A DNA stretch of 7,314 nt, taken from NCBI GenBank assembly GCA_964545075.1, contig CAZJFS010000204.1, forward strand, positions 1-7,314, given 5' to 3'. The first letter of the stretch is position 1, and every line of letters starts with the position of its first letter. The notes under the pieces are model-generated. The model was not told where the DNA came from. It was given only the letters and a program-made list of their open reading frames with translations, and searched no databases. Source of the DNA: DAOPXV01 sp035352535 (lineage in GTDB: Bacteria > Muiribacteriota > UBA9980). Position numbers and translations under genes: made by a program. This document shows, in pieces, positions 5,075 to 7,314 of the stretch.

Positions 5075-7018
5075 TCATTCAAGAATAGTCTTGAAAGTTA
5101 GCGATTCGCCTTTATTTTCAATGAATATTTTATGCCATATTTCGAGAATAAAAAGATTCCACAATTGAAACGAAAAATTTTGCGCTCCATTCGCGTGCAT
5201 ATCTATCATTTTCTTGACGTATGAGGCGTTAAGGGCGTTTTTCACGAATGAACCGGGGCTTAAAAGCGTTCTGGCCAGGAGTTCCTTGAGATCGCCTTTG
5301 AACCACTCACCTATCGGAAGCGCAAACCCCATTTTTTTTCTGTTGATGACGGCCGGAGATAGAGTGTCGTGCATCATAGTCTTTAATATGTGTTTCAGCG
5401 TAAAGCCTTTTATTTTATAATTGATCGGCATCTTCATAGCTAATTCTATCACTCTGTAATCCAGAAACGGGTTTCGGCTTTCCTGCGAATTCGCCATGCT
5501 CATCCTGTCTATTTTTACAAGGATATCATTTTGAAGATAGAAATTATAATCATTAAAAAGTATTTGCGCGAGCCAATTTTCAAAATATTCATCGGCGTAT
5601 GCTAATTCGTAATTTTTTTCCATCCGGACCGCGTAGGCGTGATTAGCTTCAAACGACGGCGCGACGGCCCGAAGAGTTTCCCCGGAAAAATAGGATATGA
5701 ATGAAAGATAGCGATAATTAGGATCGTAATCAACGTAATCGAGAAATTTTTTAATCTTTCTGACCTCGTTCTCAAAGTAATTATCCGTTGAAGCTGGAAA
5801 AAATTTTATTATCTTTTCGAGAAAATGCTTCCTTAAAAGTTTAGGTATTTTAACGTATTGTTCGGCAATGACTTCCCATAGATAACGTTCATATCCACCG
5901 AAAAGTTCATCCGCTCCGTCACCCGTCAAAACTACCCTGACGTGGCGCGCGGAGACCTGGGATACCTGATATGTGGGAAGTATCGAGGGATCCGACATGG
6001 GTTCGTCAAGATGCCATACGAGTTTCGGCAGAAGCTCTATCTCGCGCGATCTGACGGTAAACGGATAATGCTCGCAATCAAACATTTCGGCTACTTTCGA
6101 CGCATATTTAAGCTCGGAAAATTCCTCCTCGTCAAATCCGACCGAAAAAGTTTTAACGCGCGTTGACGATATCTTGCTCATCAAGGCGACGATAGACGAT
6201 GAATCTATTCCCCCTGAAAGATAAGCCCCGAGAGGCACGTCGGCGATCATTCTTATTTTAACGGCGTTTTTGAGCGTAGCCATGAGTTCTTCCGAAAATG
6301 ATTTGAGCGGCCTTCCATATTCGGGGGCGCATTTCACGTTCCAGTATTTAGCCTCCGTCCTCGCGCCGTCAGTGCCGAAAGTCGAGATCGTGGCCGGCAT
6401 GTGTTTTTTTATCGCCGGATATATGGAATTCGGGGCCAGCACGTAACCGTAAATAAGGTAATCGTAAACGGCGGTTTCGGAAACGGTCCTGAATTGAGGG
6501 CAGACCGCGAGTATGGATTTTATCTCGGACGAAAAATAAAGTATCCCTTCGCGCTCGGCGAAATGAAGCGGTTTTACGCCGGATCTGTCGCGAACGAGAA
6601 TAAGTTTTTTCAGTTTTTCGTCATAAAGCGCTATGGCGAACATACCGTTCATTTCGGCCGGAAAAGCGTTGCCGAAAGATTCGTAAAGATGAAGTATGAC
6701 CTCAGTGTCGCATGACGTTTTAAATTTATGGTTTAATTTTTCGACCTTTTTCCAAAGGTCGAGATAATTATATATTTCGCCGTTGAAAACGACCCATATA
6801 TTATTTTCTTCGTTGGATATTGGCTGATGCCCCGTGGCGATATCTATTATTGAAAGCCTTTTCTGGCCGAGAATACAGTTTCCGTCGTGGCTGACATAAA
6901 TTCCTTCGTCGTCAGGACCGCGATGGTGTATTTTTGCAAGCATAAGAGCGGTTTCTCCGGCCCTTCCCGCAAGGCGGCCAGCGCCGGTAAGATCGAACAT
7001 ACCGCTAATTCCACACAT
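5075..7018 (-). CDS. asnB: Asparagine synthetase (glutamine-hydrolysing), AsnB-type
   Basis: A 647-residue cytosolic amidotransferase: glutamine ammonia is channelled to an ATP-activated aspartate carboxylate to make asparagine. Domain 1 (about 2-180) is a class II glutaminase with the N-terminal nucleophile Cys2 (MCGISG), HRGPDDEG at 32-39, RLSIID at 54-59, NGEIYN at 79-84 and CDTEV at 103-107. Domain 2 (about 240-640) is the synthetase with the pyrophosphate loop SGGIDSSS at 268-275, HLDEP at 336-340, LTGDGADELFGGY at 364-376 and RMSMANSQESRNPFLDYR at 505-522. All expected catalytic motifs are present and the length is normal. The start is fixed by the need for Cys2, although only a weak ribosome-binding site (AGCGGG) precedes it. 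The carbonic anhydrase gene ends 53 bases upstream. Related amidotransferases modify cell-surface sugars in polysaccharide or flagellin glycosylation loci. No glycosyltransferase is visible here, so asparagine synthesis is the default call. Confidence 0.93.
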   Translation of the reverse strand: MCGISGMFDLTGAGRLAGRAGETALMLAKIHHRGPDDEGIYVSHDGNCILGQKRLSIIDIATGHQPISNEENNIWVVFNGEIYNYLDLWKKVEKLNHKFKTSCDTEVILHLYESFGNAFPAEMNGMFAIALYDEKLKKLILVRDRSGVKPLHFAEREGILYFSSEIKSILAVCPQFRTVSETAVYDYLIYGYVLAPNSIYPAIKKHMPATISTFGTDGARTEAKYWNVKCAPEYGRPLKSFSEELMATLKNAVKIRMIADVPLGAYLSGGIDSSSIVALMSKISSTRVKTFSVGFDEEEFSELKYASKVAEMFDCEHYPFTVRSREIELLPKLVWHLDEPMSDPSILPTYQVSQVSARHVRVVLTGDGADELFGGYERYLWEVIAEQYVKIPKLLRKHFLEKIIKFFPASTDNYFENEVRKIKKFLDYVDYDPNYRYLSFISYFSGETLRAVAPSFEANHAYAVRMEKNYELAYADEYFENWLAQILFNDYNFYLQNDILVKIDRMSMANSQESRNPFLDYRVIELAMKMPINYKIKGFTLKHILKTMMHDTLSPAVINRKKMGFALPIGEWFKGDLKELLARTLLSPGSFVKNALNASYVKKMIDMHANGAQNFSFQLWNLFILEIWHKIFIENKGESLTFKTILE

Positions 7019-7071
7019 TTTTACCCGCTTTCTATTTACTTGAAATAAAATGTTCTTATAATTTTACCGCA

Positions 7072-7314
7072 TTATTTGTCTATGACGAAGTCGTCTTTTT
7101 TTTCTTTAACTGAAGTTCCCGCTTCTTTCTCGTTAAAAAACTCGACCGTGCCATCGTGAATTTCATAATATGCGCCGACTATATCCAGCCTTCCTTTTTC
7201 AACGAGCTCGGACAGGACCGGCGGCGCCTTCCTAAGCTTTTCAACCGTCATTTCTATGTTGGCGCGAACAGAGTCATCTAAAAGATCGCCCTTTTTATTT
7301 TCTTTAGCCTTTTC
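7072..7314 (-). CDS. Beta-class carbonic anhydrase, C-terminal fragment (5' end beyond window)
   Basis: The last 80 codons and the stop (TAA) of a gene entering from the right edge. The fragment contains a helix-rich part (VRANIEMTVEKLRKAPPVL) and the strand LDIVGAYYEIHDGTVEFF. This is the standard C-terminal signature of beta-carbonic anhydrases (residues after the zinc site, pattern G-x-L-x-I-V-G-A-x-Y-x-x-x-x-G-x-V). The enzyme interconverts CO2 and bicarbonate using a Cys/His-bound zinc, but the zinc ligands lie outside the window. A charged tail of about 23 residues rich in Lys, Glu and Asp follows. The next gene begins 53 bases later without an obvious terminator, so co-transcription with asnB is plausible. 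Bicarbonate supply has no direct link to asparagine synthesis, so I draw no functional connection. Confidence 0.75.
   Translation of the reverse strand, partial: EKAKENKKGDLLDDSVRANIEMTVEKLRKAPPVLSELVEKGRLDIVGAYYEIHDGTVEFFNEKEAGTSVKEKKDDFVIDK

Noticed and set aside
6401..6715. Plus-strand 104-codon open frame
   Set aside because: Antisense to the conserved glutaminase domain of the asparagine synthetase; no motif or promoter supports it.
1..7314. CRISPR array, transposon ends, tRNA, rRNA, toxin-antitoxin or defence genes
   Set aside because: Reading both strands showed no spaced direct repeats, cloverleaf, transposase or small paired genes.

Overview
The window reads as one strand of genes: six coding regions, two of them cut by the window edges, all on the minus strand. 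I see no convincing gene on the plus strand. The genes point to a motile, Gram-negative (two-membrane) bacterium of moderate, roughly 40-45% GC by eye. It has a flagellar filament protein, a type IV pilus or type II secretion minor pilin, and an outer-membrane beta-barrel protein ending in phenylalanine. The sequence alone does not fix the phylum. The mixture would suit an under-sampled lineage such as the Elusimicrobia or Riflebacteria, but that is a guess.

Layout in the direction of transcription (high to low coordinates). The C-terminal part of a beta-class carbonic anhydrase (7072-7314) is followed 53 bases later by a glutamine-dependent asparagine synthetase (5075-7018). After 80 bases comes a LipM/LplA-family lipoyl/octanoyl transferase (4131-4994). 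These three could form one metabolic transcript. A 113-base gap with promoter-like elements precedes a 558-residue outer-membrane protein (2341-4017), which has a long lysine-rich linker between its signal peptide and its barrel. A strong hairpin terminator follows its stop codon. The same palindrome contains a sigma-70-like promoter for a single flagellin gene (633-2204). A 347-base gene-free stretch (286-632) holds a likely flagellin terminator and a good promoter for the last gene, a PilX/GspK-like minor pilin (1-285) that runs off the window.

The most unusual region is the flagellin 5' end. No ATG, GTG or TTG lies where a flagellin should start. Instead an AUU codon sits 6 bases after a strong Shine-Dalgarno sequence, and starting there gives a canonical flagellin N-terminus. 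The upstream in-frame ATG would add 13 residues, has no ribosome-binding site and lies in the loop of a predicted hairpin. The leader therefore combines a terminator-promoter palindrome, a hairpin, an overlapping out-of-frame ORF and a putative non-canonical start. It is the best candidate here for uncharacterised regulation. I see no CRISPR array, insertion sequence, tRNA, rRNA or defence system.
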